Shown here piece by piece: positions 33,814 through 42,300 of a stretch of 46,484 nt of DNA; the first letter of the stretch is position 1, and each line of letters begins with the position of its first letter. Under the pieces are notes generated by a model, which saw only the letters and a program-made list of their open reading frames with translations, was not told the origin of the DNA and did no database searches. The translations under genes and the position numbers were made by a program. The DNA comes from Dehalococcoidales bacterium (GTDB lineage: Bacteria > Chloroflexota > Dehalococcoidia > Dehalococcoidales > Fen-1064), in assembly GCA_030654965.1 (NCBI GenBank), contig JAURWL010000111.1, forward strand, positions 1-46,484, given 5' to 3'.

Positions 33814-34734
33814 TTACTCAGACTTGCTTAATAGCATTTCGATAATTGTCTGGATATCCTTCGTTGCCCTGGAACCACCCGGTACTGTGCCTTCAAAGCC
33901 CGCTTCGTTAAGTTCAAGGTCGAAGTATACCGTCCCAATAGTCTGGATACTCTTCTTGCTCAATTCCTCTATCATTCTCTCCCTGACTTTTTCAGAAGGC
34001 ACCTTATTGAGAATGGCTTTAACTCTAACAATCCCCATACCCTGAGCCATATAGACTATCTTCTCAGCCAGCGTCATTGATTCGTATGATGGCTCAACTA
34101 TTACCAGCACCGTGTCCATATTTCTTTCGACTCCCCGCCCAAAGCTCTCGATGCCCGCTTCCATGTCTACGAGCGCAATCTCTTTATCTGCGAGGACCAG
34201 TTTTCCCATTAAATCGCGGGTCATATCTGCCATTGAACAAGCGCAACCCTGGAAGGGGTCCTGAATCTTGCCGACCATCATGAATTTGAGGCCATCACGA
34301 TTGAGGACGTACTCGGCGGGGATGTCCGGTATGGCAATCTGCTCACGTTGCAACCACTCTGCATCAGGACTGCGGTCGCCGGTGGAAAAGCGACTCAGTA
34401 GTGTTATCAGTGGTTTCGGTTCTCTATCAAAGCCAAACAGTCTGGAAAGCCCCGGATTGGATTCGTCGGTATCCAGTACCAGTATACTGAATCCTTTGCT
34501 TCTCAATACATTAGCTATCAAAACGACTACGGTGCTTTTCCCAACACCGCCTTTTCCGCAAACGGCTATCTTCTTAAGCGGACTCATGGTTGGGGCATGC
34601 GATTTCAAGTAGTCCCTTATCTTTTTCGAGGCTTCAACCTTCTGCTCGTCCGTCTCAGCCGAACACATCTCGCAATTAATGCAGTCATCGTCATCGTAGA
34701 AAGCTGCCCCCATCGGGCAGTGAAACTCGCCCAT
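33814..34734 (-). CDS. CooC-like MinD/ParA-family ATPase with N-terminal Cys cluster
   Basis: A 306-residue P-loop ATPase. Residues about 6-24 carry C...CINCEMC, a possible metal or Fe-S site. The deviant Walker A is CGKGGVGKSTV, Walker B-like DTDESNPGL follows, and a CXC pair lies in QGCACSMADMTRDLM. CooC proteins use this CXC pair at a dimer interface to bind nickel during carbon monoxide dehydrogenase maturation, so metal insertion is the best guess. No CODH genes are in the window. ATG 34734 follows AGAAGGAAG. It is convergent with the ligase gene and divergent from rlmN. Confidence 0.85.
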   Translation of the reverse strand: MGEFHCPMGAAFYDDDDCINCEMCSAETDEQKVEASKKIRDYLKSHAPTMSPLKKIAVCGKGGVGKSTVVVLIANVLRSKGFSILVLDTDESNPGLSRLFGFDREPKPLITLLSRFSTGDRSPDAEWLQREQIAIPDIPAEYVLNRDGLKFMMVGKIQDPFQGCACSMADMTRDLMGKLVLADKEIALVDMEAGIESFGRGVERNMDTVLVIVEPSYESMTLAEKIVYMAQGMGIVRVKAILNKVPSEKVRERMIEELSKKSIQTIGTVYFDLELNEAGFEGTVPGGSRATKDIQTIIEMLLSKSE

Positions 34735-34913
34735 CAAACTTCCTTCTATTTCTGTCAGTCGCCTGTTATTCTAAATCCGGTTTCCCTTAGCATTATGATA
34801 CATTATGAACCCAGATATTAACAAAGGAAAATCAGTCTGTGCGGGTAAGGGTACCTAACAGCGACACTGGCACTTAGTGCATTTCTCTACACGTAAATGT
34901 CATAATAATAGGG

Positions 34914-35993
34914 ATGAGTATTCTATCCAGCGCAGTTACCAACCTCACCGTTAAAGAAGTTGAAGAGCTTGTGGAGTCTCTGGGTGAGCCGGCGTACCGG
35001 GCTAACCAACTTCTCAATGGGGTGTATCAAAGGTTAGCGGTTTCTTTCGATGAGATGACGGATTTATCCCTAGCATTGCGGCAGAAATTAGAGAAACGAA
35101 TCACCCTCCATACTCTTGTGCCAGTGCGTGAGATAAAATCCAGGGACGGTACGGTTAAAATTCTTTTCGGTTTGGCGGACGGAAAAACCATTGAAGCGGC
35201 GTTGATGCTCTATGCCGCTGGCGCCGGCAGACCACGCACCACTGTTTGTCTCTCGACTCAGGTGGGCTGTCCCATCGGTTGTCCGTTCTGCGCTACGGGT
35301 CAGCAGGGCTTTGAACGCAATCTGACGCCGGGCGAAATGATTGACCAGGCGCTCTATTTTGCCCGCCGGGTCAGGGATGCCGGAGAAGATAGCCGACATA
35401 ACCATATCACCAATATCGTTTTCATGGGCATGGGGGAGCCGCTGGCTAACTATGAAGCGCTGGTGCAAGCAATCGTGGTGCTGACATCGCCGAGATGTTT
35501 CGGAACTAGCCCTCGGAATATTACCATCTCCACGGCGGGTCTGGTCCCGCAGATTCGCCGGCTGAGCCGGGAGAAGGTGAGGGTGGGATTGGCAGTATCT
35601 CTGCACGCCCCCTATAATGCGCTCCGGAACAGGCTGGTGCCGCTCAACAAGCGATATTCTCTTGAAGAACTCATCCCTGCCTGCCGCGAGTATGCCAGTA
35701 CAACCGGCCGCCGGGTGAGTTTTGAATATGTTCTTTTTGCGGGGGTGAACGATTCACTGTCTCAAGCCGGGGCACTTGTCAGACTCCTTACTGGAATCAA
35801 CTGCCACGTCAATCTTATCCCGGCAAACCGCACCGCCGATAGCGCCTTTCAGCCACCATCCCGTACCATGGTGCTTGCTTTCGAACAACAGTTGGAACTG
35901 GCAGGCATCAACTGTACTCTCCGGTTAAGCAGGGGGCAGGACATTGATGCAGGGTGCGGTCAACTCCGCAGTTCGTTTATCGCTGGCATGTAA
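34914..35993 (+). CDS. rlmN: dual-specificity rRNA/tRNA A2503/A37 methyltransferase RlmN
   Basis: A 359-residue radical-SAM enzyme methylating C2 of adenosine in 23S rRNA (A2503) and some tRNAs. The cluster motif is VGCPIGCPFCATG (Cys-x3-Cys-x2-Cys), SAM-binding elements include FMGMGEPLANY, and the methyl-carrying Cys is in the C-terminal DAGCGQLR. An N-terminal helical domain (about 1-70) is normal. There is no Cfr-type resistance feature that I can see, so this is the housekeeping enzyme. Confidence 0.95.
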   Translation: MSILSSAVTNLTVKEVEELVESLGEPAYRANQLLNGVYQRLAVSFDEMTDLSLALRQKLEKRITLHTLVPVREIKSRDGTVKILFGLADGKTIEAALMLYAAGAGRPRTTVCLSTQVGCPIGCPFCATGQQGFERNLTPGEMIDQALYFARRVRDAGEDSRHNHITNIVFMGMGEPLANYEALVQAIVVLTSPRCFGTSPRNITISTAGLVPQIRRLSREKVRVGLAVSLHAPYNALRNRLVPLNKRYSLEELIPACREYASTTGRRVSFEYVLFAGVNDSLSQAGALVRLLTGINCHVNLIPANRTADSAFQPPSRTMVLAFEQQLELAGINCTLRLSRGQDIDAGCGQLRSSFIAGM

Positions 35994-36024
35994 TTGTCTT
36001 GAATCTCCAGGCGCAGAGAATTAA

Positions 36025-36054
36025 TTGACAATCCGCAGTCCGATGTGCTGTAAT
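36025..36054 (+). promoter_or_regulatory. promoter of the carboxylesterase gene
   Basis: TTGACA (36025-36030), 18-base spacer, TGTAAT (36049-36054), 45 bases ahead of the start codon and 30 bases after the rlmN stop. Confidence 0.55.
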
Positions 36055-36098
36055 TGAGCCGAATTATCGAAGTCGCATAAGAATATCGGAGGTTGAAT

Positions 36099-37637
36099 AT
36101 GGCAGAACCAATTGTGGAAATCACTAACGGGAAGGTACAGGGAACGACAGAAGACGGAATTCACGTTTTCAAGGGCATACCCTACGGAGCGCCGACCAGC
36201 GGTAAGAATCGATTTATGCCGCCCCAGCCAGCGAAACCATGGGCAGGGATAAGAGATGCTACCCGGTACGGAAACGCCTGCTGGCAACCGTCTGAAGGCA
36301 ACGTGAGGATGGGCTACTGGGGAGCGAATGGTGTTGACTCGATGAGTGAGGACTGTCTTTTCCTCAATGTGTGGACGAAAGGGCTTAAGGATAACGGTAA
36401 GCGGCCGGTGATGGTCTGGATTCATGGCGGTGGCTATCGCACAGGCTCGGCGAATCAAGCACCCTTTTATAATGGGGCGATGCTGGCAAAAACATATGAT
36501 GTCGTGGTTGTTTCTGTAAATCACCGTCTTAACGTATTCGGGTATTTGTATCTGGCGGAGATATTCGGCGAAAGGTATGCCGCTTCGGGGAACAACGGCA
36601 TGCTCGATTTGGTGGAAGCACTGAAGTGGGTGCGGGATAACATTGCTCAATTTGGCGGGAATCCCGGCAACGTCTTGATTTTCGGTGAATCCGGAGGTGG
36701 TGCTAAGGTGAGTACCCTGCTGGCGATGCCATCGGCAAAAGGTCTTTTCCACCGCGCCGTGATTCAGAGCGGTCCCAGTCTGCGTTCACAAAATCCGGAA
36801 GATGCCACCCGCAACGCGCGTGAATTCCTCGATGTTGTACGTATTACTCCCGAAAGGATTAACCAGTTGCATGATAATCGCGCGGATAATATTTTCTATG
36901 CCTATATGGCAATGTCCCGCAGCGCGGATAGAGCCGGGGCTGAAATGGGGCCGGTGTGCGATGGGAAAATTATTCCGGTGCATCCTTTCGACCCCGTAGC
37001 GGCGCCGACTGCCGCAAACGTGCCGGTCATCGTGGGTTGTAACCGGGATGAGACAGCTTTTATGCTGATGCGCGACCCACTGTTCGGGAAGTTCGATGAG
37101 GCGACCATGCGACAGCGTGTTATTGCCACTCTCGCTCAGAGAACCAGCAGTAAAGCAGTAGCCGATATGGCAGATAATCTCATTGCAGGATATCGCCGCA
37201 CTCGTCCCGGGGCGACACCGCACGATATTCTGGTCGCTGTGGGCAGTGACCGGATGCGTATCGCTTCCATCCGTCTCGCGGAGCGGAAAGCGGCTGGAGG
37301 AGTTCCAGCTTATATGTACCTGTTTACCTGGGAAAGCCTCGCCTGGCGGGGTAGGTTGAAGTCGGCTCATTCGTTTGAGATTCCTTTTGTTTTCAATTAT
37401 ATGCATGACCCGACGGTTACTTTCCTCGGAGACAAGCCAGAACGCTTCAAGCTGGCGGAGACGATGAGCGGCGCGTGGACGACTTTTGCGAAGAGCGGCG
37501 ACCCGAACCACAAGGGAATGATAAAGTGGCCCACTTACGATAAAGAAAAGCGCGCTACAGTGATTTTCAACACCGAGTGCCGGATAGAGAATGACCCATT
37601 CAGCGAAGAGCGGAAGCTATGGGATGGAATAATATAG
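36099..37637 (+). CDS. type-B carboxylesterase/lipase
   Basis: A 512-residue alpha/beta hydrolase of the carboxylesterase/para-nitrobenzyl esterase family. Motifs in order: GIPYGAPTSGKNRFMPP, EDCLFLNVWT, oxyanion hole WIHGGGY, nucleophile Ser in FGESGGGAK, acidic residue in CNRDETAF, and the catalytic His in SAHSFEIPFVF. It hydrolyses carboxylic esters. No signal peptide is present, so it acts in the cytoplasm. ATG 36099 follows CGGAGGTTGA. The gene appears to be a single unit after rlmN. Confidence 0.94.
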   Translation: MAEPIVEITNGKVQGTTEDGIHVFKGIPYGAPTSGKNRFMPPQPAKPWAGIRDATRYGNACWQPSEGNVRMGYWGANGVDSMSEDCLFLNVWTKGLKDNGKRPVMVWIHGGGYRTGSANQAPFYNGAMLAKTYDVVVVSVNHRLNVFGYLYLAEIFGERYAASGNNGMLDLVEALKWVRDNIAQFGGNPGNVLIFGESGGGAKVSTLLAMPSAKGLFHRAVIQSGPSLRSQNPEDATRNAREFLDVVRITPERINQLHDNRADNIFYAYMAMSRSADRAGAEMGPVCDGKIIPVHPFDPVAAPTAANVPVIVGCNRDETAFMLMRDPLFGKFDEATMRQRVIATLAQRTSSKAVADMADNLIAGYRRTRPGATPHDILVAVGSDRMRIASIRLAERKAAGGVPAYMYLFTWESLAWRGRLKSAHSFEIPFVFNYMHDPTVTFLGDKPERFKLAETMSGAWTTFAKSGDPNHKGMIKWPTYDKEKRATVIFNTECRIENDPFSEERKLWDGII

Positions 37638-37860
37638 GAGAAAATCCGAATCCTGTCCTGAACTGGATTCAGGAATCGAAATACTAAATCCTGATCCCCC
37701 CTTTTCCCCGCCACCTTGATTGAGGAGCGGGGAGCGGGAATGATATTCATGGGTTGTAATCTCTTAGAGAGGAAGACTTCCCGCTCGGGCATCAATTTTC
37801 CAGACAAGAAATAGAGTCCATTCCGGCGGAAGTTGGAATCCGGAAGATTTTGTGCAATAA
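37638..37860. other. intergenic region without a supported gene
   Basis: It holds a small palindrome (TCCTGAA...TTCAGGA, near 37660-37680) and a C-rich stretch near 37696-37712, but no reading frame with a ribosome site. Confidence 0.4.
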
Positions 37861-37897
37861 AAGACGACCGAAGAGCGGAACTCCCCTCGGTCGTCTT
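37861..37897 (-). terminator. terminator of the ftsA-ftsZ cluster (perfect 11-bp stem)
   Basis: AAGACGACCGA (37861-37871) pairs perfectly with TCGGTCGTCTT (37887-37897). On the minus strand it is followed by a T-rich tract (TTTTATT), as expected after the small basic protein gene. On the plus strand a weaker T-rich tract follows, so it may also end the esterase transcript. Confidence 0.8.
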
Positions 37898-37942
37898 CCT
37901 TTTCAGTTTTCTGCAGAGAGTGTGTTATATAATCCCGCCGGA

Positions 37943-38065
37943 CTACTTGCCCAGAGCGGCTTCGTCCTTCTTACGGATACTGCGTCCGCCGTGTCCGTGT
38001 TTGACACCCTTGTACATGTCTTTGTAGGATTTTCTCTGCTGTGCCTTGTCTTGCTTTCTCCCCAT
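37943..38065 (-). CDS. small basic protein of 40 residues, unknown
   Basis: An ATG at 38065 with GGAGAAGGT just upstream opens a frame to the TAG at 37943-37945. The product is strongly basic (MGRKQDKAQQRKSYKDMYKG, then VKHGHGGRSIRKKDEAALGK). The even charge pattern, ribosome site, and position directly before a strong terminator and 15 bases after the preceding gene indicate a real last gene of the ftsA-ftsZ cluster. It may bind nucleic acid. I do not recognise a family. Confidence 0.65.
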   Translation of the reverse strand: MGRKQDKAQQRKSYKDMYKGVKHGHGGRSIRKKDEAALGK

Positions 38066-38080
38066 TACCTTCTCCAGACT

Positions 38081-38485
38081 TTAGCTATTGGTGACGGCAG
38101 ATGCTGATGATGGCTTACGCCGGGTCAGGTAGCTCCAGAGATGTGTGTAGCTCTGCCGTAACATAACCTGCCACTGACTCCAGTCCAGTCTGGCAATATC
38201 CAGCGCCGCCTGGCGCAATGCCTCATCGTCTGTGAGACAGTAGAGAGCTATGTTATTTTCACTATACGTTTTCACCACGCCTTTGTCAATGAGCTGTCTC
38301 AATGCCTTCTCGATGTAGCGTCGTTCGCCGCTGACACTGAGAGCGTGAAGAATTGCCAGTCCGCTGAAGCGGGCATTCGGATGCCAGCCAAAGAACTGGA
38401 TAAGCTCCAGACAATAGGGGTCATCACTATATTCTTTTATCAATTGACACAGAAACTCCCTTTCGGGCGCCTGTGCGGTAGCCAT
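38081..38485 (-). CDS. conserved hypothetical, winged-helix-like
   Basis: A 134-residue protein starting at ATG 38485 behind AGGAGG. Residues 10-95 look like a winged helix: helices in CQLIKEYSDDPYCLELIQFF, recognition-type helix in RRYIEKALRQLIDKG, then VVKTYSENNIALYCL as a beta wing. A C-terminal helix follows (LDWSQWQVMLRQSYTHLWSYL), then a Ser-rich tail. It lies 86 bases downstream of ftsZ and is probably co-transcribed. A role in regulating division genes is a guess from position. Confidence 0.75.
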   Translation of the reverse strand: MATAQAPEREFLCQLIKEYSDDPYCLELIQFFGWHPNARFSGLAILHALSVSGERRYIEKALRQLIDKGVVKTYSENNIALYCLTDDEALRQAALDIARLDWSQWQVMLRQSYTHLWSYLTRRKPSSASAVTNS

Positions 38486-38571
38486 GTTTCCTCCTAACTG
38501 GTTCAAGTTTGGTGGGCTTGTCACCAGGACTAATTCGTATTGTCCCTGATGCGGATGCTTCTGACTGCCGG

Positions 38572-39669
38572 TTAACGCCTTGTCTCTACGGGCATCTGGC
38601 GCACTCTAGGCAATTCACGCTGTCTCAAGAAGGACGGGGTATCAAGCTGGTCTTCAGTCTTGAGGTTCTTGAGAACCTTGGTGATTTCCTTCTCGCGTGT
38701 CGCACTGCCCAGACTGTACATACCTTCGAAACCGGTGGCGATGAGGACTAGGCGCACTTCCTGATTCAAGTTCTCTTCCAGCGCTACGCCGAAGACAACA
38801 TTGGCATTCGGGTCAACCGCCTGCTTGATAACTTCCGCCGCCGCATTGACCTCGAAGAGCGTCAGTGAGGAACCGCCGGTGATATTGAAGAGTACACCCT
38901 TAGCGCCTTCCATAGAGACGTCCAGTAACGGACTGGCAAGCGCCTGCTTGGCAGCATCCACGGCGCGATTGGGACCTGTACCTCTGCCAATGGACATCCA
39001 GGCAGGTCCGGCATCCTTCATAATGGTGCGGATATCGGCGAAGTCCAGGTTTATGAGACCCGGAACGGTGATTACCTCGGCGATTGCCTGCACGCCATTA
39101 TGAAGCACCTCGTCCGCCAGTTTGAAAGCGCTATCAACGGATGCCTTCTGGTCGCAGAGCTGGAGCAACCGGTCATTGGGTATAATAACCAGCGTATCCA
39201 CTTTCTCCTGCAGGTTCTCAATACCAGCTTCAGCGGTCTTGCGGCGATGATTGCCTTCAAAGCCGAATGGTCTCGTGACAATAGCAATCGTCAGAGCGCC
39301 ACTTTGTTTGGCAATGTCAGCCACAACCGGTGCCGACCCGGTGCCCGTACCGCCACCCATACCGGCGGTCACAAACACCATGTCGGCACCGGAGAGTACC
39401 TCTTTTATCTGGTCGCGACTTTCCTCAGCGGCTTTCATACCTATTGCAGAGTCACCACCAGCGCCCATACCGCGGGTGAGGCGTTCACCAAGCTGGATAC
39501 GGATTGCCGCTTCGGTGAATGCCAATTGCTGGGCATCAGTATTCATTGCTACAAATTCAACGCCGCGGATTTGTTCGCGCACCATTCGAGTAATGGCATT
39601 ACACCCGGCGCCGCCTAGTCCGACGACCTTAATTCTCGCCCCAGTGGGGACAAAATTTGCTTTTGACAT
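38572..39669 (-). CDS. ftsZ: cell division GTPase FtsZ
   Basis: A 365-residue tubulin homologue forming the division ring. The GTP-binding elements are visible: [12 protein letters not shown] at the N-terminus, the tubulin signature [11 protein letters not shown], and NLDFADIRT for the synergy loop. A C-terminal linker and short conserved tail end the protein ([17 protein letters not shown]). ATG 39669 follows TAAGGAGAG. It is 59 bases downstream of ftsA. Confidence 0.97.
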   Translation of the reverse strand: MSKANFVPTGARIKVVGLGGAGCNAITRMVREQIRGVEFVAMNTDAQQLAFTEAAIRIQLGERLTRGMGAGGDSAIGMKAAEESRDQIKEVLSGADMVFVTAGMGGGTGTGSAPVVADIAKQSGALTIAIVTRPFGFEGNHRRKTAEAGIENLQEKVDTLVIIPNDRLLQLCDQKASVDSAFKLADEVLHNGVQAIAEVITVPGLINLDFADIRTIMKDAGPAWMSIGRGTGPNRAVDAAKQALASPLLDVSMEGAKGVLFNITGGSSLTLFEVNAAAEVIKQAVDPNANVVFGVALEENLNQEVRLVLIATGFEGMYSLGSATREKEITKVLKNLKTEDQLDTPSFLRQRELPRVRQMPVETRR

Positions 39670-39728
39670 TTTAGTCTCTCCTTAATATCAGATTGCCCGG
39701 TTGCCGTGACAAGTCTGGGTAAAATCTT

Positions 39729-40934
39729 TTAACGGAATAGGCGGAGTAACGGTGAAACCATCCCGCGAAAGCCACCCTTGGCATGTGGACTCTGGGCGTT
39801 ATTGTTCCGGATGCGCCAGAGTAAGAGGCCAACACTTGTAGCGTAAGCCGGGTCACAGAGTGCATCAGAAACACCGGGCAAGTTCACCGGTATGCCCAGT
39901 CTCACAGGGAAGCGGGTGATTTCGCGAGCCATATCGACCATGCCACCCAGATTGGCGCCGCCGCCGGTAATGACCAGTCCGGAGGGGATGAAATGCGCAT
40001 AATCTTTCTGCGGCAATTCCATGACAATCAGGCGGATAAGTTCGTCTACACGGGCGCGGATAATTTCACTCAGGTCATTCAAAGAGATAGTTTGTTGCCC
40101 GACATTGATAGTCCGGTCTTCAGTGGTTTCAGCGTTCCCCATCGGGGTGACATTGCCATACTTCTTCTTAATATCTTCTGCGGCTTCATAGGTTATTCCC
40201 AGTCCAATGGAGATATCTCGTGTAATCTGATAGCCGCCGACGGGTAGAATAGACGTGTGACAGATGGCGTTATCTTTGAAGACGGCTATATCGGTAGCAC
40301 TTCCGCCGATGTCAGCCAGCAAAACGCCGTCCAGCCGCTCTTCCGGGGCGAGGACCGCTTCTGCGCTGGCAAGTGGCTCGAGTACGAGGTCTTCAATCTC
40401 TATGCCGATACTGCGGATACACTTGGTCAGGTTCTGGATGCTGGTCACCGCGGCAGTGATGATGTGCGTTTCAACGTCCAGCCGGAAACCATGCATGCCG
40501 ACGGGGTTCTTGACACCGTCCTGTCCGTCTACTGAATAGGCACGGGGGATGACATGCAGAACTTTCTGGTCATTAGGAACTTCCACCGACCGCGCTACTT
40601 CGAGGACCCTCTTCAGGTCTTCCGGGCGGACCAGCTTGTCATTACGGGAGATGGCGATAGCGCCGCGATTGTTCACGGAGCTGATGTGCCGGCCGGTAAC
40701 GCCAACATAGGCTGACTCCACCTTATAGCCAGCCGTTCGCTCGGCGCGCCGCACCGAGTCACGGATTGATTCCCGGGCTTCGTTCAGATTGACGACCATG
40801 CCCTTGGTTAGACCCAGAGATGGTGCAATGCCGACTCCCAAGATGCGGACATTGTTCTTTTCGTCAATATCGCCCATGACGGTGCAGACTTTGGTCGTGC
40901 CGACGTCAATAGCCGAAACCTTTGTTCTCTTCAT
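39729..40934 (-). CDS. ftsA: cell division protein FtsA
   Basis: A 401-residue actin-like ATPase that tethers FtsZ to the membrane. Actin-fold phosphate loops: AIDVGTTKVCTVMG at the N-terminus and LLADIGGSATDIAVF in the middle; adenosine motif VITGGGANLGGM. The last ten residues (FRGMVSPLLRLFR) form the amphipathic membrane anchor. ATG 40934 has GAGGAGGAAG upstream. ftsQ and murein genes are absent here, unlike the classical dcw cluster. Confidence 0.96.
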   Translation of the reverse strand: MKRTKVSAIDVGTTKVCTVMGDIDEKNNVRILGVGIAPSLGLTKGMVVNLNEARESIRDSVRRAERTAGYKVESAYVGVTGRHISSVNNRGAIAISRNDKLVRPEDLKRVLEVARSVEVPNDQKVLHVIPRAYSVDGQDGVKNPVGMHGFRLDVETHIITAAVTSIQNLTKCIRSIGIEIEDLVLEPLASAEAVLAPEERLDGVLLADIGGSATDIAVFKDNAICHTSILPVGGYQITRDISIGLGITYEAAEDIKKKYGNVTPMGNAETTEDRTINVGQQTISLNDLSEIIRARVDELIRLIVMELPQKDYAHFIPSGLVITGGGANLGGMVDMAREITRFPVRLGIPVNLPGVSDALCDPAYATSVGLLLWRIRNNNAQSPHAKGGFRGMVSPLLRLFR

Positions 40935-40982
40935 TGTGTGTTTACTTCCTCCTCGATTTTGAATATATGAATATGAAGAAAT

Positions 40983-41177
40983 TTATTCGCGATAATGAAT
41001 ATGCCAGTTGGAATCGAGCGTGCCATGATGGTTATCCTCGTGTCCAAGGTAGCATTCGGCGAGAAAGCCGCTGGGTGAATCGCCGCTGCGGACACCCGGT
41101 GATGGTTCCTCGGCGATACTGAGATTGAAATCCACGATGCCTGTCTTGAGCCTTTCGTACTCGATTGCGGTTGACAT
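40983..41177 (-). CDS. small hypothetical protein (64 residues)
   Basis: A frame with AGGGGGTG upstream of its ATG encodes an acidic, soluble 64-residue protein (MSTAIEYERLKTGIVDFNLS, ending LDSNWHIHYRE). It lies just upstream of ftsA on the same strand. An overlapping frame (41185) exists but has no ribosome site. Not recognised; the case for it rests on the ribosome site and composition only. Confidence 0.5.
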   Translation of the reverse strand: MSTAIEYERLKTGIVDFNLSIAEEPSPGVRSGDSPSGFLAECYLGHEDNHHGTLDSNWHIHYRE

Positions 41178-41270
41178 TGGCGCACCCCCTAAAATATCCC
41201 CTCAATCTTATTGAGTGTTATCTATTATCGTAGGCTTGCTAAAAAGGAAAGTAAAATTTTGTCCTTACCG

Positions 41271-41300
41271 TTACCATAAAGTTCCATAAAGTTCCATAAA
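41271..41300 (+). repeat. three tandem 10-bp units (GTTCCATAAA)
   Basis: Two exact GTTCCATAAA units (41281-41300) follow a variant TTACCATAAA (41271-41280), in a 250-base gap between divergent genes. The 10-base period would place bound proteins on the same helix face, as an operator array would. Confidence 0.55.
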
Positions 41301-41368
41301 TATTAAGCAAACTAAAGTTGTTGGAACCTGCGGCGTGGGAAATAATTTACTGGTTCCGTCTGATTGCC

Positions 41369-41395
41369 AAAAATGCCCCTTGAAATGGCATTTTT
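41369..41395 (+). promoter_or_regulatory. inverted repeat overlapping the -35 box (possible operator)
   Basis: AAAAATGCC (41369-41377) and GGCATTTTT (41387-41395) form a 9-bp palindrome around a 9-base centre that contains most of the -35 hexamer (41380-41385). A dimeric repressor bound here would block RNA polymerase. It could instead terminate transcription arriving from upstream. Confidence 0.5.
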
Positions 41396-41408
41396 TTGGG
41401 CATATAAT
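41380..41408 (+). promoter_or_regulatory. promoter of the DUF5343 gene
   Basis: TTGAAA (41380-41385), exactly 17 bases, TATAAT (41403-41408). The start codon follows 25 bases later with GGGAGGCG between, giving a short leader. Confidence 0.7.
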
Positions 41409-41433
41409 TAAACCACTAAACGGGAGGCGTAGA

Positions 41434-42135
41434 ATGTCCGCAGAAAATTCTAGAAGAGGGACACCTCCCTATATCTCCCCAACGACCTTCCATCATTTGA
41501 TTGAACAGCTACAGAAGAACCTGCCGGACCGTATTGACCGCAGTTATCTTGACGAACTACATTCGGGCAGTACTAGCACGCAGATTATGTCAGCTCTGCG
41601 GTATCTGAACCTTGCCGATTCTCTAAACAAGCCGACTCACCATCTGAAGCTACTGATTGCGTCGTCAGGGGAAGAAAGAACGAAACGGTTTAAGGATATC
41701 GCCAATAGTGCTTACAGTTTTATACTCAATAATGGCTCTGTAGATTTGCAGACAGCCACATACGCACAACTGGAAGAGTTGTTCCATGACCATTGCGGAG
41801 TGGATGGGGATGTGCGGCGGAAGTGTATTAAATTCTTCACTTCACTCTCCCAAGATGCTGACATCCCGCTTTCTCCGCACGTTACTAAAAAAGTCCGAAT
41901 GGCACGGGGTAACAATACGACAAGACTTCCTGCCCGAAAAACCAGTTCCAGAAATGCCAAAACAATGGAAGTTCCACAACAGATATTAAAAGTTCCAGAA
42001 CATACGGAATTACTGGGCAAGCTTCTGGATAAGTTTCCTGATTATGAAATTGAATGGACTAATGAACAAAAAACAAAATGGCTGGAAGGGTTCATCCAGT
42101 TCATGCAGAAGATATATCCAGATAATAGGAAATGA
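41434..42135 (+). CDS. DUF5343 domain protein
   Basis: A 233-residue protein whose residues 8-150 match DUF5343: YISPTTFHHLIEQLQKNLPDRIDRSYL-type start, GSTSTQIMSALRYLNLAD, then a helical half ending near CIKFFTSLSQDADIPLSP. The C-terminal 70 residues are a charged linker and a short helical end. The function of this family is unknown. ATG 41434 follows GGGAGGCG; the open frame reaches upstream to 41335 but crosses the promoter. It appears monocistronic. Confidence 0.8.
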   Translation: MSAENSRRGTPPYISPTTFHHLIEQLQKNLPDRIDRSYLDELHSGSTSTQIMSALRYLNLADSLNKPTHHLKLLIASSGEERTKRFKDIANSAYSFILNNGSVDLQTATYAQLEELFHDHCGVDGDVRRKCIKFFTSLSQDADIPLSPHVTKKVRMARGNNTTRLPARKTSSRNAKTMEVPQQILKVPEHTELLGKLLDKFPDYEIEWTNEQKTKWLEGFIQFMQKIYPDNRK

Positions 42136-42300
42136 GGGGATGATACTCACCCCATTTCCCCTCCCAGCCTTTTGGTCGCTTCTCCTGAAAAGTTTTGGTG
42201 CCTTCCTGAAATCCTTTATTTGTATTGAAGCCTGCGAGCGTTCTCCAATTTCCGCGCGGTTCACATCCGATTATAGTATTAGAGAACCATAATAAGTTCC

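Noticed and set aside
36021-37511. Two long minus-strand frames (over 240 codons each) opposite the carboxylesterase
   Set aside because: They mirror a gene with all catalytic motifs; products are His/Arg/Pro-rich and not protein-like.
41271-41300. CRISPR-like array
   Set aside because: The units are adjacent 10-mers without spacers, and there are no cas genes in the window.
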